From an uncultured Eubacteriales bacterium (GTDB lineage: Bacteria; Bacillota; Clostridia; Oscillospirales; Acutalibacteraceae), in assembly GCA_934702115.1 (NCBI GenBank), contig CAKUYF010000051.1:1-6891 (forward strand): a DNA stretch of 6,891 nt. Direction: 5' to 3'. A program made the translations under genes and the position numbers. Shown here piece by piece: positions 5,802-6,891 of the stretch; within the stretch, counting starts at the first letter, position 1, and each line of letters starts with the position of its first letter. The notes under the pieces were generated by a model. The model ran no database searches. It had not been told where the DNA came from and was given only the letters and a program-made list of their open reading frames with translations.

Positions 5802-6891
5802 TTGAGTGTATGGATACCTGATGAGACTATGCTATCAAAAGCAGAACTGGAAGTGCAGACTCAACAAATACGAAGTATTTATATAAAGATAGAAATTTTA
5901 AATACAGATGATCTAGTTATTGATGAGGTATCGGGTGAATGTATTGGTGGAAGCTATAACATAAACGCAGAGGCGCCTATTAGGAGAACTTGCTCTGTAA
6001 AGTTTAAAATTTTTGACAAGTTTCTTCCCTCTGAGAAATCAGTTTTTTGGATAAATAAAAGGTTTAGGCTTTTTGTTGGAATAACATATCTTAAAACAGG
6101 AGAGATAATTTGGTTTAAGAAAGGAACATATGCAATACAAGACCCATCTGTAAATATTTCTATAAATGAAAATTCCGTCTCAATTAGTGGACTTGATAAA
6201 ATGGCTCTTTTTACTGGAGATATAAGCGGGCAACTGTCAGTTAAATACATAATAAAACCCTCTGAAGGAAATTCAGGAGTTTACGTTCACGACGCTATAA
6301 AGGCAGTTGTAAAAGACGGCGGAGAAAGTAATATGAAGATATCTGAAACATCTTTAATTATTCCATACAAAATCGAGAAAAACATTGGTGAAACAAGATA
6401 TGAAATTATAAATGAACTTGTGAACCTATTTTATAATTATCAAGCATTTTATGATTTGGATGGAAATTTTATTTTCACAGAAAAACCTACTGAACTTGGA
6501 GCAATAAAAAATTCCGAGGTGCAGTGGGATTTTTCTTCTTATAATCTTATTCAAAGCTTAGAACGTCAAATTCAGTATAAAAATATAAAAAATAAGTTTA
6601 CTGTTTATGGTGGAGTTATGAGTAAAGGATGCCAGGCTCAATATCAAATTTTATTAACTGATAAAGAATACCCTGATTGCCCGTATACTCAAACAAGACT
6701 TTTAGAAAACTTTACAAGAGATTTTGTTGTTCAAGAAGATACTTATATCGGAAGCTCAGAGGCATATGATAAAGCCAAAGCAACAGGAAAAATAGATGAT
6801 GATATAGACGATATGAATATAAGTATTGAGTTTGAATCTAAGTTTACTCAAAAAGAACTTGAAGATATGAAAAAATCGCTTAAATATGCTA
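5802..6891 (+). CDS. DUF5048-like phage tail/baseplate protein, N-terminal 363 residues (runs off the window)
   Basis: The frame is open from TTG at 5802 to the window end. The protein resembles clostridial phage tail proteins that I recall under DUF5048. Supporting patterns in order are RLFVGI (89-94), IIWFKKGTY (102-110), ISGLDKMALFTG (128-139), ETRYEIINEL (197-206) and AFYDLDGNFIF (215-225). These describe a beta-rich tail hub or baseplate-type protein in which a 'YD..G.F.F' hairpin is typical. No enzymatic motif is visible in this part. If the protein carries a peptidase or lysozyme domain, as tail-tip proteins sometimes do, it would lie beyond base 6891. TTG is chosen because AAGGAGG at 5788-5794 is ideally placed and an in-frame stop lies just upstream; the next in-frame Met is residue 10 with no ribosome binding site. 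It follows the 327-residue tail gene by 12 bases. The family name is from memory of patterns, not a search. Confidence 0.75.
   Translation, partial: MSVWIPDETMLSKAELEVQTQQIRSIYIKIEILNTDDLVIDEVSGECIGGSYNINAEAPIRRTCSVKFKIFDKFLPSEKSVFWINKRFRLFVGITYLKTGEIIWFKKGTYAIQDPSVNISINENSVSISGLDKMALFTGDISGQLSVKYIIKPSEGNSGVYVHDAIKAVVKDGGESNMKISETSLIIPYKIEKNIGETRYEIINELVNLFYNYQAFYDLDGNFIFTEKPTELGAIKNSEVQWDFSSYNLIQSLERQIQYKNIKNKFTVYGGVMSKGCQAQYQILLTDKEYPDCPYTQTRLLENFTRDFVVQEDTYIGSSEAYDKAKATGKIDDDIDDMNISIEFESKFTQKELEDMKKSLKYA

Noticed and set aside
5954..6250. Minus-strand ORF within the last tail gene
   Set aside because: It is an antisense shadow of the DUF5048-like frame, whose motifs FRLFVGI and LDKMALF fall in the same stretch.

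Overview
The window is AT-rich, uses strong AAGGAGG-type ribosome binding sites and TTG/GTG as well as ATG starts, and carries gene families typical of low-GC Gram-positive bacteria and their phages. I read it as a Firmicutes chromosome (Clostridia/Tissierellia-like by impression; species not resolvable) at the edge of a prophage or prophage remnant.

Layout. (1) Positions 1-2843, minus strand: two tightly coupled genes of an AddAB/RecB-like helicase-nuclease pair. The upstream gene (2741-441) is an AddB-like protein with a C-terminal PD-(D/E)XK/iron-sulfur fold. It appears to have lost its 5' end, and its nuclease active site looks degenerate. It overlaps by ATGA the start of a UvrD/RecB-type superfamily 1 helicase (444 down to 1, running off the window). 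(2) Around 2819-2846 there is an abrupt junction. To its right, on the plus strand, lies a decayed phage tail/fibre gene (about 2844-3283) in three open pieces. (3) Positions 3382-3965: a self-contained type II toxin-antitoxin cassette of the YefM/Phd and YoeB/Txe families. It has a near-consensus promoter with an inverted repeat in the spacer, a TTG-started toxin overlapping the antitoxin, and an intrinsic terminator. (4) Positions 4003-6891, plus strand: three consecutive phage tail genes, namely an FN3/LamG-like tail protein, a second tail protein with an FN3-like segment, and a DUF5048-like tail protein that runs off the right end.

How it fits together. The tail genes form one translationally coupled operon. 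The toxin-antitoxin cassette sits in the same orientation with its own promoter and terminator, the classic architecture of a phage 'moron', and may have split the 5' end of the first tail gene. The decayed fibre fragment and the truncated AddB-like gene show that this end of the prophage has been rearranged. The most interesting items are the unusual AddB-like protein (Fe-S cysteines kept, catalytic residues apparently lost), the TA moron and its operator-in-spacer promoter, and the recombination junction between the two blocks. I see no tRNA, rRNA, CRISPR array, IS element or attachment site.
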